From the NCBI RefSeq assembly GCF_900094705.1, contig NZ_FMAR01000003.1:388879-452878 (forward strand): a stretch of 64,000 nt of DNA. The letters run 5' to 3'. Both the position numbers and the translations under genes were made by a program. Position 1 is the first letter of the stretch, and every line of letters begins with the position of its first letter. Under the pieces are notes generated by a model. It searched no databases. It saw only the letters and a list, made by a program, of their open reading frames with translations, and was not told where the DNA came from. This DNA is from Chitinophaga costaii. Its GTDB lineage: Bacteria; Bacteroidota; Bacteroidia; Chitinophagales; Chitinophagaceae. Shown here piece by piece: positions 1 to 9,172 of the stretch.

Positions 1-20
1 GGTATTTCAGCATATTTGGA

Positions 21-53
21 AAAGGACATCTGTTTGCAGGTGTCCTTTTTTTT
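21..53 (+). terminator. Intrinsic terminator of a gene left of the window
   Basis: An 8-bp perfect stem (AAAGGACA at 21-28, TGTCCTTT at 41-48) encloses a 12-nt loop and runs into a T tract to position 53. The T tract lies on the + side, so it ends a + strand transcript whose gene lies before the window. Confidence 0.75.
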
Positions 54-192
54 AATTGCCATGCCTCCAGGCCGCTATGAAATTTTGTGAATGGTTGTAT
101 TGTGAATTACTGGACTGGAAATTGCTAAAGGGAGAAAGCCCGGTATCCGGGTGTATCGTTAGAAATTGTAATGTTGGAAATTCATTTTGCGC

Positions 193-1677
193 ATGCGTGT
201 AATCTTTACCGGCTTTTTCTGTTGCTTGGCCCTGTTGGCCCATGCCGGCCAGAAAGTATTTGATTTTAATGCCCGCTGCCAGCAGGCTTATAATGCCGTG
301 ATGCAACTGCGGATGAATGATGCCAGGGCATTGCTGGATGCGGAAAAACGCGAACACCCGGATAACCTCATTCCTTACTACATCGACAACTATACCGATT
401 TTTTCCCCCTCTTTTTTAATGAAGACCCCCAGGCCTATGCCGCAGCGGAGTCGCATCGTAAAGAGCGGCTTTCCCTGATGAGTGACGGACCTGAAGATTC
501 TCCTTATTACTTGTATACCCAAGCCTCCATCCGCTTCCAGTGGGCTTTTGTGAAGGTGAAATTCAATGACAAATGGGACGCCGTATGGGACATCCGTAAG
601 GCCTACATCCTACTAAAAGATAACCAGCGCAAGTTTCCCGGTTTTGCACCTAACAACCTGTTGCTGGGCGCTATGCAAGCGGTGTTTGGTACCATTCCCG
701 ACGGGTATAAATGGATTACCAACATCCTGGGCATGAAAGGAAATATTCGACAGGGCATGGCATTGGTGCAGGGGGTGATAAACAATAACGATCCATCCGC
801 CACCCTGTTCCGCGAAGAATCTTACTATTATTATTGCTACCTCAAAGTATTTATCGAAAATAAGCCCGACGATGTATTTGTGTTTATCCGGGACAAGCAG
901 TTAGACACGCGTAATAACTACCTCTTTGCCCTGATGGTGGCCAACCTGGCCATGAACAACCAGCGGGCCAGCATGGGCATACAGGTGCTGCAAGACCGGA
1001 ACGATAGTGCCGCTTACCTGGACCTGCCTTATGCAAACTACCTGTTGGGTGTTATGAAACTGGAACGCCAGGACGCCGATGCGGCGGGCTACCTGGAAAA
1101 ATTTGTACAGCAGTTCAAAGGCAAGTTTTATGTGAAAGAAGCCTATCAGCGCCTCAGTTGGGCCTACCTGCTGCAAGGCCGGATGGACCAGGCTAACCGC
1201 TGCCGGCAGGCTATCTTTACCCATGGCAATACCGAAACCGATGCCGACAAGCAAGCCCTCAAAGACGCCAAATCCGGCAACTGGCCGCAACCGGTATTGC
1301 TGAAGGCCCGTTTGCTGAGCGATGGAGGCCTGTTTGCAGAAGCCCTGAAACTACTGCAAACAGTGCATGCCGCAACCTTTACACGCACGGAAGATAAGTT
1401 GGAATATGCCTACCGCCTGGGCCGGGTGTATGATGAATTGGATCAGCAGGATAGGGCTATTGCCATGTACGAGGTAACTATTAAAGTAGGTTCCGGCCGC
1501 CAGGAATATTATGCCGCGCGGGCAGCCCTGCAACTGGGCTATATTTATGAAAAACGGAACGACAAGCGCAAGGCGGCGGAATGTTACCACACCTGCATAT
1601 CCCTGCCTGATCACGATTATAAAAATTCTCTCGATCACCGCGCCAAAGCGGGGTTGCAACGGATAGGAATGGAATAA
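193..1677 (+). CDS. Secreted TPR-repeat protein of unknown function
   Basis: A 494-residue protein. I take the ATG at 193 rather than the TTG two codons upstream because it gives a compact signal peptide (MRVIFTGFFCCLALLAHAGQ). The rest is helical and rich in alternating small and aromatic residues. The C-terminal third (about residues 300-490) shows degenerate tetratricopeptide-like helix pairs such as EAYQRLSWAYLLQGRMDQA and LGRVYDELDQQDRAIAMYE. TPR proteins of this type usually act as scaffolds in the Bacteroidota periplasm; no enzymatic motif is visible. It is monocistronic in appearance and recN follows after 223 bp. The exact role is unknown. Confidence 0.75.
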   Translation: MRVIFTGFFCCLALLAHAGQKVFDFNARCQQAYNAVMQLRMNDARALLDAEKREHPDNLIPYYIDNYTDFFPLFFNEDPQAYAAAESHRKERLSLMSDGPEDSPYYLYTQASIRFQWAFVKVKFNDKWDAVWDIRKAYILLKDNQRKFPGFAPNNLLLGAMQAVFGTIPDGYKWITNILGMKGNIRQGMALVQGVINNNDPSATLFREESYYYYCYLKVFIENKPDDVFVFIRDKQLDTRNNYLFALMVANLAMNNQRASMGIQVLQDRNDSAAYLDLPYANYLLGVMKLERQDADAAGYLEKFVQQFKGKFYVKEAYQRLSWAYLLQGRMDQANRCRQAIFTHGNTETDADKQALKDAKSGNWPQPVLLKARLLSDGGLFAEALKLLQTVHAATFTRTEDKLEYAYRLGRVYDELDQQDRAIAMYEVTIKVGSGRQEYYAARAALQLGYIYEKRNDKRKAAECYHTCISLPDHDYKNSLDHRAKAGLQRIGME

Positions 1678-1900
1678 ACCCGCTTTGACCACATCCTGCA
1701 TCCTGTTTTTAGGGTAACCTTGTTACGCATTCCTCTTGGCAGATTGCTGTTGCAGCGCATATACCCTGCGTATGCATGGGTTATGTTTGCGTTGTGCAGG
1801 AAGGATCTATTACTATGCGTTGAATTATCCACCACCCTTTTTTAAATATCCGCACAAATGAACTTTTCCCGTAATTTGCTGCCGGAATTGTGCCGCCACT

Positions 1901-3553
1901 ATGTTACAACGTTTAACTATTCAGAATTACGCGATCATTGAAAACCTGGAGGTAGACTTCTCCGGGCATTTTAATGTGATCACTGGCGAGACGGGCGCTG
2001 GTAAGTCTATCCTGTTGGGTGCCCTCTCGCTCATCCTGGGTGAAAGGGCCGATCCGGGCGTACTGTTCGACAAGCAGCACAAATGCGTGATCGAAGGCAC
2101 TTTTCTTGTTAAGGCTGAACAGGTAGCCGAATTTTTCATCAAACATGAATTGGACCAGGAGCCACAACTGATCATCCGCCGCGAGATCAGTGCCGCTGGC
2201 AAATCGCGGGCTTTTGTAAACGATACTCCGGTGAATCTGGGACAACTGTCTGAGTTGAGCAACCTGCTGGTAGACCTGCACCAGCAGTTCGACACGCTGG
2301 AACTAAGCAGCGCGCATTTCCAGCGCGAGGTAGTAGACGCCCTGGCGGGCAATGCCAGCCGCGTACAGGCCTACCGTGGGGAATACACCAAATACAGCCA
2401 GGTGCAGAAAGAGTTGTCGCAGCTGATTACAGAGCGCGACCATGCCAATGCAATACTGGATTATAATAAATTCCTGCTGGATGAATTGCAGGAAGCGGAA
2501 TTCACTGCCGGCGAAATAGAAACACTGGATAGTGAGCTGAAAGTGCTGAACCATAGTGAAGAGATCAAGCATACACTGAGCCGCATTTACTTTCAGCTAA
2601 GGGAAGACGAGCAGCCGGTGGTGCAGCAACTCAAGCAATTGCAATCCTCCCTGCAAGGCCTCGCTGCCTTTCATGCTGCCGCGCCGGCACTGGCAGAACG
2701 TATGCAATCTACCTACCTGGAGTTGCAGGACATTGCCGAGGAAATATCCCAGCTTAACGACCAGGTAAATTACGATGCGGAACGCATTGCCCTGCTTAAT
2801 GAGCGGCTTGCGCTGGGTTACCGCCTGTTTAAAAAGCACAACGTAAGTGATACCAACGGGCTGCTGGCTGTACAGCAACAACTGGAATCCAGTATGCAAG
2901 GCGTGTTAAACCTGGATGAGCGCATTACCGCGCTGGAACAACTACGGGAAAGCCTGCACGAAAAATTGCAAACTGCTGCCAACGATATTACTGCCCGCAG
3001 GCAGGCTATGGCTGCGCCTTTTGAAGAAAAGGTAAATGCCCTGCTTGCACAGGTGGGAATGCCAAATGCGCGCCTGAAAGTAAGCCTTGCCCAAGGTGCC
3101 TTACACGCATATGGACAGGATGTGATAGAGCTGCTCTTTGATGCTAACCGGAGCGATCATTTTGCCCCGGTGGGCAAAGTGGCTTCCGGCGGTGAGTTAA
3201 GTCGCTTAATGCTTTGCATCAAGTCGCTAGTAGCCACGTCGGTGCATCTGCCCACCCTCATATTCGATGAAATCGATACCGGTATTTCGGGTGAGGCGGC
3301 ACGCCAGGTAGGCATCATCATGAAAGGCCTGGCCGATGCACACCAGGTGATTTGCATTACCCACCAGCCACAGATTGCAGGTAAGGCAGACACACACTAC
3401 TTCGTGTTTAAGAATGCCGCCGCAGCCCGGGTTACCACCGGTGTGCGCATTCTGTCGCAGGAAGAGCGTATACACAGCATTGCACAAATGCTGAGCGGGG
3501 AGAGGCCTACCGCGGCTGCCTTAGAGAATGCAAGGGAAATGGTGTTGGGCTAA
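1901..3553 (+). CDS. recN: DNA repair protein RecN
   Basis: A 550-residue SMC-like ATPase of normal RecN length, acting in double-strand break repair. The Walker A motif GETGAGKS lies at residues 29-36 behind the typical start MLQRLTIQNYAII. Two coiled-coil arms flank the middle. The ABC signature ASGGELSRL is near residue 427 and Walker B (TLIFDEIDTGISG) near 452, followed by the H-loop in CITHQPQIA. No LexA-type box is visible upstream. A TAATTTGC at 1872 resembles a Bacteroidota -7 box but is one base short. fabI follows after 55 bp with its own promoter candidate. Confidence 0.97.
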   Translation: MLQRLTIQNYAIIENLEVDFSGHFNVITGETGAGKSILLGALSLILGERADPGVLFDKQHKCVIEGTFLVKAEQVAEFFIKHELDQEPQLIIRREISAAGKSRAFVNDTPVNLGQLSELSNLLVDLHQQFDTLELSSAHFQREVVDALAGNASRVQAYRGEYTKYSQVQKELSQLITERDHANAILDYNKFLLDELQEAEFTAGEIETLDSELKVLNHSEEIKHTLSRIYFQLREDEQPVVQQLKQLQSSLQGLAAFHAAAPALAERMQSTYLELQDIAEEISQLNDQVNYDAERIALLNERLALGYRLFKKHNVSDTNGLLAVQQQLESSMQGVLNLDERITALEQLRESLHEKLQTAANDITARRQAMAAPFEEKVNALLAQVGMPNARLKVSLAQGALHAYGQDVIELLFDANRSDHFAPVGKVASGGELSRLMLCIKSLVATSVHLPTLIFDEIDTGISGEAARQVGIIMKGLADAHQVICITHQPQIAGKADTHYFVFKNAAAARVTTGVRILSQEERIHSIAQMLSGERPTAAALENAREMVLG

Positions 3554-3555
3554 TA

Positions 3556-3588
3556 TTTGGAATTTGGGATTTATTATAATTATTTTTG
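3556..3588 (+). promoter_or_regulatory. Candidate fabI promoter
   Basis: TTTG at 3556-3559 and TATTTTTG (a perfect TAnnTTTG -7 box) at 3581-3588 are separated by 21 nt, slightly longer than the usual 19-20. Transcription would begin near 3593, leaving a leader of about 15 nt before the fabI ATG. Confidence 0.5.
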
Positions 3589-3608
3589 CTGAAATTAACA
3601 TTTAACCA

Positions 3609-4421
3609 ATGTCTCATAACTTACTAAAAGGAAAAAAAGGTATCATCTTCGGCGCACTGGACGAAAAATCTATTGCCTGGAAAACGGCCTTGCGTTGCGT
3701 AGAACAAGGTGCTGAAATTGTATTGACCAATGCCCCGATTGCGCTGCGTATGGGCGAGATCAACAAACTGGCGGAACAATGTAAAGCACCGGTAATTCCC
3801 GCAGACGTTACCAACATGGATGACCTGAAAAACCTGTTCACAAAATCAATGGAGCATTTTGGCGGCCAAGTAGATTTTGTGCTACACTCTGTAGGTATGA
3901 GCCTCAATGTTCGTAAAGGGAAACGCTATACCGACCTCGATTACGATTTCTTTCACAAAACGCTCGATATTTCTGCCTTGTCGCTGCACCGCGTGCTGCA
4001 AACGGCTTTTGGCCTGAACGCTATCAGTGAATGGGGTTCTGTGGTGGCGCTGACTTATATTGCAGCACAGCGGGTATTCCCGGATTATAACGATATGGCC
4101 GATGCCAAATCTTTGCTGGAATCTATTACCCGCAGCTTTGGGTACCAGTATGGTATTAAAAACAAAGTACGCATCAACACCGTTTCCCAGTCGCCCACCC
4201 GTACTACGGCAGGCAGTGGCGTGAAAGGTTTTGATGGCTTCATTAGCTACGCCGAAAAAATGAGCCCGCTAGGCAATGCTTCTGGCGAACAATGCGCCGA
4301 TTACTGCGTAACCTTATTTTCCGATCTTACCAAGATGGTGACGATGCAAAACCTCTTCCACGATGGTGGATTCTCCTTCACTGGTGTATCTGCGGCGGTA
4401 GTAGAACAAATGGAAAAATAA
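3609..4421 (+). CDS. fabI: Enoyl-[acyl-carrier-protein] reductase FabI
   Basis: A 270-residue short-chain dehydrogenase-type reductase. It carries out the NAD(P)H-dependent last step of each fatty-acid elongation cycle. The FabI form of the N-terminal nucleotide loop (GALDEKSIAWKTA, from residue 15) is present, as are Tyr150, Tyr160 and Lys167 in the FabI arrangement Y-x9-Y-x6-K (TYIAAQRVFPDYNDMADAK). Length and motifs are those of a complete enzyme. The gene is monocistronic, with its own promoter candidate and two hairpins at its end. Confidence 0.96.
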   Translation: MSHNLLKGKKGIIFGALDEKSIAWKTALRCVEQGAEIVLTNAPIALRMGEINKLAEQCKAPVIPADVTNMDDLKNLFTKSMEHFGGQVDFVLHSVGMSLNVRKGKRYTDLDYDFFHKTLDISALSLHRVLQTAFGLNAISEWGSVVALTYIAAQRVFPDYNDMADAKSLLESITRSFGYQYGIKNKVRINTVSQSPTRTTAGSGVKGFDGFISYAEKMSPLGNASGEQCADYCVTLFSDLTKMVTMQNLFHDGGFSFTGVSAAVVEQMEK

Positions 4422-4429
4422 AACATAGC

Positions 4430-4504
4430 GCCGGCGGGGCAGCCCGCCGGCAAGTGGCTATAAAAAATAAAAGCCGTTCTGGTTCAGAACGGCTAAATTT
4501 TTTT
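4430..4504 (+). terminator. Hairpin plus intrinsic terminator after fabI
   Basis: Two consecutive stem-loops. The first is GCCGGCGGG (4430-4438) paired with CCCGCCGGC (4443-4451) around a GCAG loop. The second is AGCCGTTCTG (4472-4481) paired with CAGAACGGCT (4485-4494), followed by AAATTTTTTT. The second is a typical intrinsic terminator for fabI and faces the end of the convergent DUF2795 gene. Confidence 0.8.
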
Positions 4505-4548
4505 CGCATAGGGGTGCGTTGGGGGGAACCAACAACAGTCTATTGCAG

Positions 4549-4770
4549 CTAATACTCGTCTTCGTTAAAGAAGAAATCGTCCTGAGACGGGTAGTCCGAC
4601 CAGATGTCTTCAATGCCTTCATAAATTTCACCTTCATCTTCCAGCTCCTGGAGGTTTTCGATAACTTCGATAGGCGCACCGGAGCGGATGGCGTAGTCAA
4701 TAAGTTCGTCCTTCGTAGCTGGCCAGGGAGCGTCCTCCAGGTATGAAGCTAATTCAAGTGTCCAGTACAT
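4549..4770 (-). CDS. DUF2795-family small acidic protein
   Basis: A 73-residue, strongly acidic protein beginning MYWTLELASYLEDAPWPATK and ending in a run of Asp, Glu and Phe. The segment on preparing to split or differentiate sequence (LIDYAIRSGAPIEVIENLQEL) matches the DUF2795 family as I know it, which is widespread in Bacteroidota and has no assigned function. It sits between fabI and an ABC ATPase gene, with one of the best promoters of the window directly upstream. The strong promoter suggests an abundant housekeeping protein; this is inference. Confidence 0.8.
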   Translation of the reverse strand: MYWTLELASYLEDAPWPATKDELIDYAIRSGAPIEVIENLQELEDEGEIYEGIEDIWSDYPSQDDFFFNEDEY

Positions 4771-4801
4771 GTTATCAAAAGTTTTACTTTTTAAATTTTC
4801 G

Positions 4802-4832
4802 CAAAAGTATTATTTAATTTGAAATAAACAAC
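4802..4832 (-). promoter_or_regulatory. Promoter of the DUF2795 gene
   Basis: Read on the minus strand: GTTG (4832-4829), 19 nt, then TACTTTTG (4809-4802). The -7 box is a perfect TAnnTTTG, the -33 box differs at one base, and the spacing is ideal. The expected leader is about 27 nt. Confidence 0.7.
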
Positions 4833-4867
4833 ATCTAGTATTTTAACGGTCAATTACTTTTCCAAAT

Positions 4868-5542
4868 ATGCTTACTGCCCGCAATCTTACCAAAAATTAT
4901 TCCAACCTGCCTGTACTGAAAGGTGTTGATATTCAAGTGAGTAAAGGAGAGATCGTCACGATTGTTGGTTCTTCGGGGGCAGGGAAAAGTACACTACTGC
5001 ATTTACTGGGTACGTTGGATACGCCTACATCGGGCCAGATTTTCTTGCACGATGAAGATGTAACGGCCTTGCGGGGCAAGGCCCTGGCCGATTTCCGGAA
5101 CCAGCATATTGGCTTTATTTTCCAATTTCACCACTTGCTGCCAGAGTTCACGGCGATGGAGAATGTATGTATACCAGGCTATATTGCCGGGCATCCCAAA
5201 AAGGGCGTAAAAGAACGGGCCATGTTCCTACTGGACACCCTGGGGCTGGGCAGTCGCCAGGATCATAAGCCCTCAGCGCTTTCCGGAGGGGAGCAGCAGC
5301 GGGTGGCAGTGGCCAGGGCTTTGATTAATACCCCTGCCATCGTAATGGCCGATGAACCAACAGGAAACTTGGATTCTCATAATGCGCGGGAGCTGCACCA
5401 GTTATTTTTCTCCCTCCGCGATCAGTTTAACCAAACCTTTGTGATCGTAACCCACAATGAAGAACTAGCGCCTCTCAGCGACCGTCAACTGGTGATGAAA
5501 GACGGTAAGATTGTCGATGAAATAAAAAGTGTATCTCATTAA
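4868..5542 (+). CDS. LolD-type ABC transporter ATP-binding protein
   Basis: A 224-residue ATPase of the LolD/MacB class, which drives lipoprotein release or other extractions from the inner membrane together with a FtsX-like permease. Walker A GSSGAGKS is at residues 34-41, the signature LSGGEQQR follows, and Walker B is [11 protein letters not shown]. No permease gene lies beside it, so its partner must be encoded elsewhere. Its stop overlaps the stop of the convergent adenosyltransferase gene by 4 bp. LolD is the most likely identity, but MacB- or FtsE-like use cannot be excluded. Confidence 0.85.
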   Translation: MLTARNLTKNYSNLPVLKGVDIQVSKGEIVTIVGSSGAGKSTLLHLLGTLDTPTSGQIFLHDEDVTALRGKALADFRNQHIGFIFQFHHLLPEFTAMENVCIPGYIAGHPKKGVKERAMFLLDTLGLGSRQDHKPSALSGGEQQRVAVARALINTPAIVMADEPTGNLDSHNARELHQLFFSLRDQFNQTFVIVTHNEELAPLSDRQLVMKDGKIVDEIKSVSH

Positions 5543-6108
5543 TCTTCCCTTTTCCTGGGCCTCCAGGGAATTTCCGCCACGCCTAATTGAAAGCTGGTGA
5601 ACCGTGCCAGCACAAACAAATAATCGCTTAGCCGGTTCAGGTATTGTAACACTTCGGGTACTACCAGCTGTCCTGCTTCCTGCATGGCCACGCACAACCT
5701 TTCCGCCCTGCGGCACACGGTGCGGGCTATGTGGCAGGTAGATACCGCTACATGGCCTCCAGGCAACAGAAAATATTTCAGGGGTTCCAGGCTGGCCTCC
5801 ATGTTATCGATGGCTTGTTCCAATTGTTGAATGTCTTCCGGCAGCAGGTCGGGAATGCTCATTTTCTGCTCCTTTTCCGGGTCGGAAGCCAGGGAGGCGC
5901 CCACTACGAAGAGGCGGTCCTGAATGGTTTGCAACAAAGCCCTGGTACCGGTATGGGTTTGGTAATCGATGACCAGGCCCAGGTAAGCGTTCAATTCATC
6001 TACGGTGCCATAGGCATCTATGCGGATATGGCTTTTGGATACCTTGGCTCCGCCGATCAGGGAAGTTTTGCCCTTATCGCCGGTTTTGGTATAAATTTTA
6101 AATGCCAT
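5539..6108 (-). CDS. Cob(I)alamin adenosyltransferase, PduO type
   Basis: A 189-residue enzyme that transfers the adenosyl group of ATP to cob(I)alamin, giving coenzyme B12. The N-terminal ATP-binding segment YTKTGDKGKTSLIGG is followed by a spaced DAYGTVDELNAYLG, as in PduO/MMAB enzymes. The later helix with CHIARTVCRRAERL is also characteristic. It is the last gene of a minus-strand run gatC - ABC ATPase - this gene, 12 bp after the ATPase. No other cobalamin gene is near, so it probably serves B12 salvage. Confidence 0.93.
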   Translation of the reverse strand: MAFKIYTKTGDKGKTSLIGGAKVSKSHIRIDAYGTVDELNAYLGLVIDYQTHTGTRALLQTIQDRLFVVGASLASDPEKEQKMSIPDLLPEDIQQLEQAIDNMEASLEPLKYFLLPGGHVAVSTCHIARTVCRRAERLCVAMQEAGQLVVPEVLQYLNRLSDYLFVLARFTSFQLGVAEIPWRPRKRED

Positions 6109-6120
6109 GTGGGCGGAAAT

Positions 6121-6825
6121 TTAAACGGTGATCTTTTCGTTGATGCGGTCTGACTCGATTACGCCATCGCGCAGGCGCACCACGCGGTGTGCGTGATCGG
6201 CAATATCTTCTTCATGGGTAACCAGTACCACGGTATTGCCGGCCGCTTGCAGGCTGCTAAAAATATCCATGATCTCGATGGAGGTTTTGGTATCGAGATT
6301 GCCAGTAGGTTCGTCGGCCAGGATGAGGGAGGGATTGTTAATAAGGGCGCGGGCAATGGCTACGCGTTGCGACTGTCCACCGGAAAGCTCGTTAGGTTTG
6401 TGTTTGGCGCGCTCAGATAAGCCTACCCTGGCCAGCATAGCCATGGCGCGTTCCTGCCTTTCCTTTGCATTTATGCCGGCGTAAATGAGAGGTACGGCCA
6501 CGTTTTCCCAGGCAGAAAGCCGGGGCATGAGGTTAAACTGCTGAAATACAAACCCAATCTCCTTATTGCGCACCAGCGCCAGGTCGTCGTCTTCCATGCT
6601 GCTTACGTCCTGGCCACTGAGAATATAACGGCCAGCAGTAGGTGTGTCCAGGCAGCCCAGGATATTCATCAACGTAGACTTGCCGGAGCCGGAAGGCCCC
6701 ATCAGGGCTACGTATTCATTTTTGAGAATTTGAAGCGACACCCCTTTGAGTACAGGCAGGGCCTGTTTGCCGGTCACGTAACTTTTCTCAATATTTTGCA
6801 GGAGGATAACAGCAGGAGCAGCCAT
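6121..6825 (-). CDS. MacB/LolD-type ABC transporter ATP-binding protein
   Basis: A 234-residue ATPase with Walker A GPSGSGKS at residues 43-50, Q-loop in [10 protein letters not shown], signature LSGGQSQR and Walker [13 protein letters not shown]. This pattern is typical of the MacB/LolD family, whose members pair with a four-helix permease having a large periplasmic domain. It starts 1 bp after the end of gatC, so the two are translated from one message. As with the other ATPase gene 0.6 kb away, no permease is present in the window. Confidence 0.87.
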   Translation of the reverse strand: MAAPAVILLQNIEKSYVTGKQALPVLKGVSLQILKNEYVALMGPSGSGKSTLMNILGCLDTPTAGRYILSGQDVSSMEDDDLALVRNKEIGFVFQQFNLMPRLSAWENVAVPLIYAGINAKERQERAMAMLARVGLSERAKHKPNELSGGQSQRVAIARALINNPSLILADEPTGNLDTKTSIEIMDIFSSLQAAGNTVVLVTHEEDIADHAHRVVRLRDGVIESDRINEKITV

Positions 6826-6826
6826 A

Positions 6827-7117
6827 TTATTTCTTGATTACTTTGGGTACTTTGAAATACTGGTCGCTGGCCGCAGGGGCGTTGCGCAGGGCCGTTTCGC
6901 GGCTGATAGCCGGTATCACCACATCTTCCCGCAGTACGTTCACGTTATCGGTCATATGCAGGAGAGGGGGCACGCCGGTGGTATCCAGCGTACTGAGTTG
7001 TTCCACGAAGGTGATCATGCGTTGCAGGTCTTGTTGGATACCTGCACTTTCTTCCGCACTGAATTCCAGGCGGGAAAGGGTGGCCAACTGCTGTACCAGT
7101 GCATCATTTACTTCCAT
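6827..7117 (-). CDS. gatC: Asp/Glu-tRNA amidotransferase subunit C
   Basis: A 96-residue GatC, the small subunit that stabilises the GatA-GatB heterodimer in transamidation of misacylated Glu-tRNA(Gln) or Asp-tRNA(Asn). The family pattern is plain: [13 protein letters not shown] near the N-terminus, then [15 protein letters not shown] and the NVLREDVV segment. gatA and gatB are not adjacent. A perfect -7 box (TACCTTTG) lies about 50 bp upstream. Confidence 0.92.
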   Translation of the reverse strand: MEVNDALVQQLATLSRLEFSAEESAGIQQDLQRMITFVEQLSTLDTTGVPPLLHMTDNVNVLREDVVIPAISRETALRNAPAASDQYFKVPKVIKK

Positions 7118-7164
7118 ACGTGCTAACTTAAATGAATCGTTAATTGAATATAAACATTGTTGCC

Positions 7165-7172
7165 CAAAGGTA
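7165..7172 (-). promoter_or_regulatory. Candidate -7 element for the gatC operon
   Basis: On the minus strand this reads TACCTTTG, a perfect TAnnTTTG. No matching TTTG is found 19-20 nt upstream, so the call rests on one element only. Confidence 0.35.
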
Positions 7173-7294
7173 AATAAAATAGCGGATGGCCAGTATACAT
7201 TCGCTACCAGCGGCTAAATGCATCCTGTAGCGGTGGCCGGGCCTTTCAAAACGGCTGGGGTAGAAAGCTATTTTCATTAACTTGCAACCCGATT

Positions 7295-8293
7295 ATGGCT
7301 ACAGAAAAAGAAATTGTGGTTAGTGGCATCCGGTCCACTGGTTATTTGCACCTCGGAAATTATTTCGGGGCCATCCGTAACTATGTGCGGATGCAAGAAG
7401 ATTTTAACTGTTATTTTTTCATTGCAGACTGGCATTCCCTCACCACCCATCCCGATCCGAAAGATCTTGCCGGCAACGTGATGCGCATGATCTCCGAAAA
7501 CATTGCCGCCGGTCTGGACCCGGAGAAAGTGGCATTGTATGTGCAAAGCGATATACCAGAGATTGCGGAGCTGTATATGCTGCTCAATACGGTGGCTTAC
7601 TTGGGTGAACTGGAAAAGGTGCCAACTTTTAAAGAAAAAGTAAGGCTGCAACCGGGCAATGTAAATGCAGGCCTGCTCACCTACCCGGTGCTGATGGCTT
7701 CGGATATACTGGTACATCGCGGCACCCATGTGCCGGTGGGCAAAGACCAGGAGCAGCACCTGGAAATGGCCAGGCATTTTGCCGTACGTTTTAATAACCG
7801 TTACGGCGCAGACCTTTTCCCCGAGCCGCAGGCATTTAATTATGGCGACAATCTGGTGCGCATTCCCAGCCTGGATGGAGCGGGTAAAATGAGCAAAAGT
7901 GAAAACCAGATGGCCACGTTATACCTTGCCGATGAGGATGACCTGATCCGCAAAAAAGTGATGAAGGCCAAGAGTGATAGCGCCGCCGGTGGTGAAATGC
8001 CCGAGTCTGTGGTGAACCTCTTCCAGCTTATGACGTTGGTAAGCGCACCGGATGCGGTAAAAAAATTCCGGGAAGACTATGATGCGGGCAATATCCGCTA
8101 TGGCGATATGAAGAAACAACTGGCGGAAGACATGGTAAACTTTATCCGGCCCATCCGGGAAAAAACGCTGGAATTGCAGCAAGATAAAACGTATCTTAAC
8201 AACGTCATGCGTGCGGGCGCCGATAAAGCACGGGCCAGTGCAGCCGACACGTTGCAACAGGTACGGAAACTGATCGGCATCAATTATTACTAA
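7295..8293 (+). CDS. trpS: Tryptophanyl-tRNA synthetase
   Basis: A 332-residue class I aminoacyl-tRNA synthetase charging tRNA(Trp). The HIGH-equivalent is HLGN at residues 19-22 (GIRSTGYLHLGNY), and KMSKS lies at 198-202. The segment VLMASDILVHRGTHVPVGKD, which shapes the tryptophan pocket, is present. Length is normal for bacterial TrpS. A deoxynucleoside kinase gene follows 46 bp downstream and probably shares its transcript. Confidence 0.97.
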   Translation: MATEKEIVVSGIRSTGYLHLGNYFGAIRNYVRMQEDFNCYFFIADWHSLTTHPDPKDLAGNVMRMISENIAAGLDPEKVALYVQSDIPEIAELYMLLNTVAYLGELEKVPTFKEKVRLQPGNVNAGLLTYPVLMASDILVHRGTHVPVGKDQEQHLEMARHFAVRFNNRYGADLFPEPQAFNYGDNLVRIPSLDGAGKMSKSENQMATLYLADEDDLIRKKVMKAKSDSAAGGEMPESVVNLFQLMTLVSAPDAVKKFREDYDAGNIRYGDMKKQLAEDMVNFIRPIREKTLELQQDKTYLNNVMRAGADKARASAADTLQQVRKLIGINYY

Positions 8294-8339
8294 ATCCCTG
8301 ACAGTTGCGTATAGCCGCAACCGTTAGTATCAAACCGAG

Positions 8340-8975
8340 ATGGCAAAACAACAGCAGATTAAACATATCGCGGTAGCCGGTAATATAGGTGCCGGTAAAA
8401 CGACGCTCACTTCCATGTTGTCCAGACATTACAAATGGATGCCGCAGTTTGAGGATGTCGAAAACAATCCTTACCTGAACGACTTTTATGAAGACATGCC
8501 ACGCTGGTCGTTTAATCTACAGATATATTTTTTGAATAGCCGCCTACGCCAGTTGCTGGACATACAGCACGGACGCGAAACGGTGATACAGGACCGCACC
8601 ATTTACGAAGATGCACATATCTTTGCGCCCAACCTGTACGAAATGGGCCTGATGACCAAGCGGGATTTCGACAACTATTTCAACTTTTTTGAAACGCTAA
8701 AATCCATGGTGAAACCACCAGACCTGCTTATTTACCTGCAAGCCTCGGTGCCTACGCTGGTGGCGCAAATTCAAAAACGCGGGCGCGAATACGAAGAGAA
8801 CATCCGGTTAGATTACCTGAAACGGTTAAATGAATATTACAATAACTGGATAGACAAATACAAAGAAGGTCCTTTACTGATCATCGACATCGACAAAAAT
8901 AAATTTGCGGAGAATGAAGAAGACTTGGGTGATATTATTTCTAAAATAGAATCGCAGATCAACGGATTATTTTAA
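8340..8975 (+). CDS. Deoxynucleoside kinase
   Basis: A 211-residue kinase of the dNK family, phosphorylating deoxynucleosides in salvage. The P-loop GNIGAGKTT starts at residue 14. The family motif DRTIYEDAHIF, which contains the catalytic-site Arg, follows in the middle, and a lid-type segment (RGREYEENIRLDYLKRLNEYY) comes near the C-terminus. The precise base preference (dAdo/dGuo or dCyd) cannot be told from sequence alone. A terminator follows at 9016. Confidence 0.92.
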   Translation: MAKQQQIKHIAVAGNIGAGKTTLTSMLSRHYKWMPQFEDVENNPYLNDFYEDMPRWSFNLQIYFLNSRLRQLLDIQHGRETVIQDRTIYEDAHIFAPNLYEMGLMTKRDFDNYFNFFETLKSMVKPPDLLIYLQASVPTLVAQIQKRGREYEENIRLDYLKRLNEYYNNWIDKYKEGPLLIIDIDKNKFAENEEDLGDIISKIESQINGLF

Positions 8976-9015
8976 GTCCGGAACAATTTTCATACACCGC
9001 CGCACCAACAACCTG

Positions 9016-9043
9016 ATCCGGGCATATGGCCTGGATTTTTTTT
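9016..9043 (+). terminator. Intrinsic terminator after the deoxynucleoside kinase gene
   Basis: ATCCGGGC (9016-9023) pairs with GCCTGGAT (9029-9036) with one G-T wobble around a 5-nt loop, followed by a run of eight Ts. Confidence 0.65.
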
Positions 9044-9172
9044 GTTCCATTACCAGTCTCTGCTTTAATTATACTTTTTCCCTCATTAACAATTTATAAA
9101 CATTTGGTATCCTATCAATTTGCTAATTGCAGTATAGTTGATGCGATGGAATAGTTAACCGCTTTGTTCCCT

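Noticed and set aside
187..192. TTG at 187 as the start of the first gene
   Set aside because: An ATG two codons later gives the same frame with a clean signal peptide.
1872..1879. TAATTTGC before recN as a promoter -7 box
   Set aside because: One base short of TAnnTTTG and no TTTG at 19-21 nt upstream; the same word also occurs before prpD, so it is kept only as a remark.
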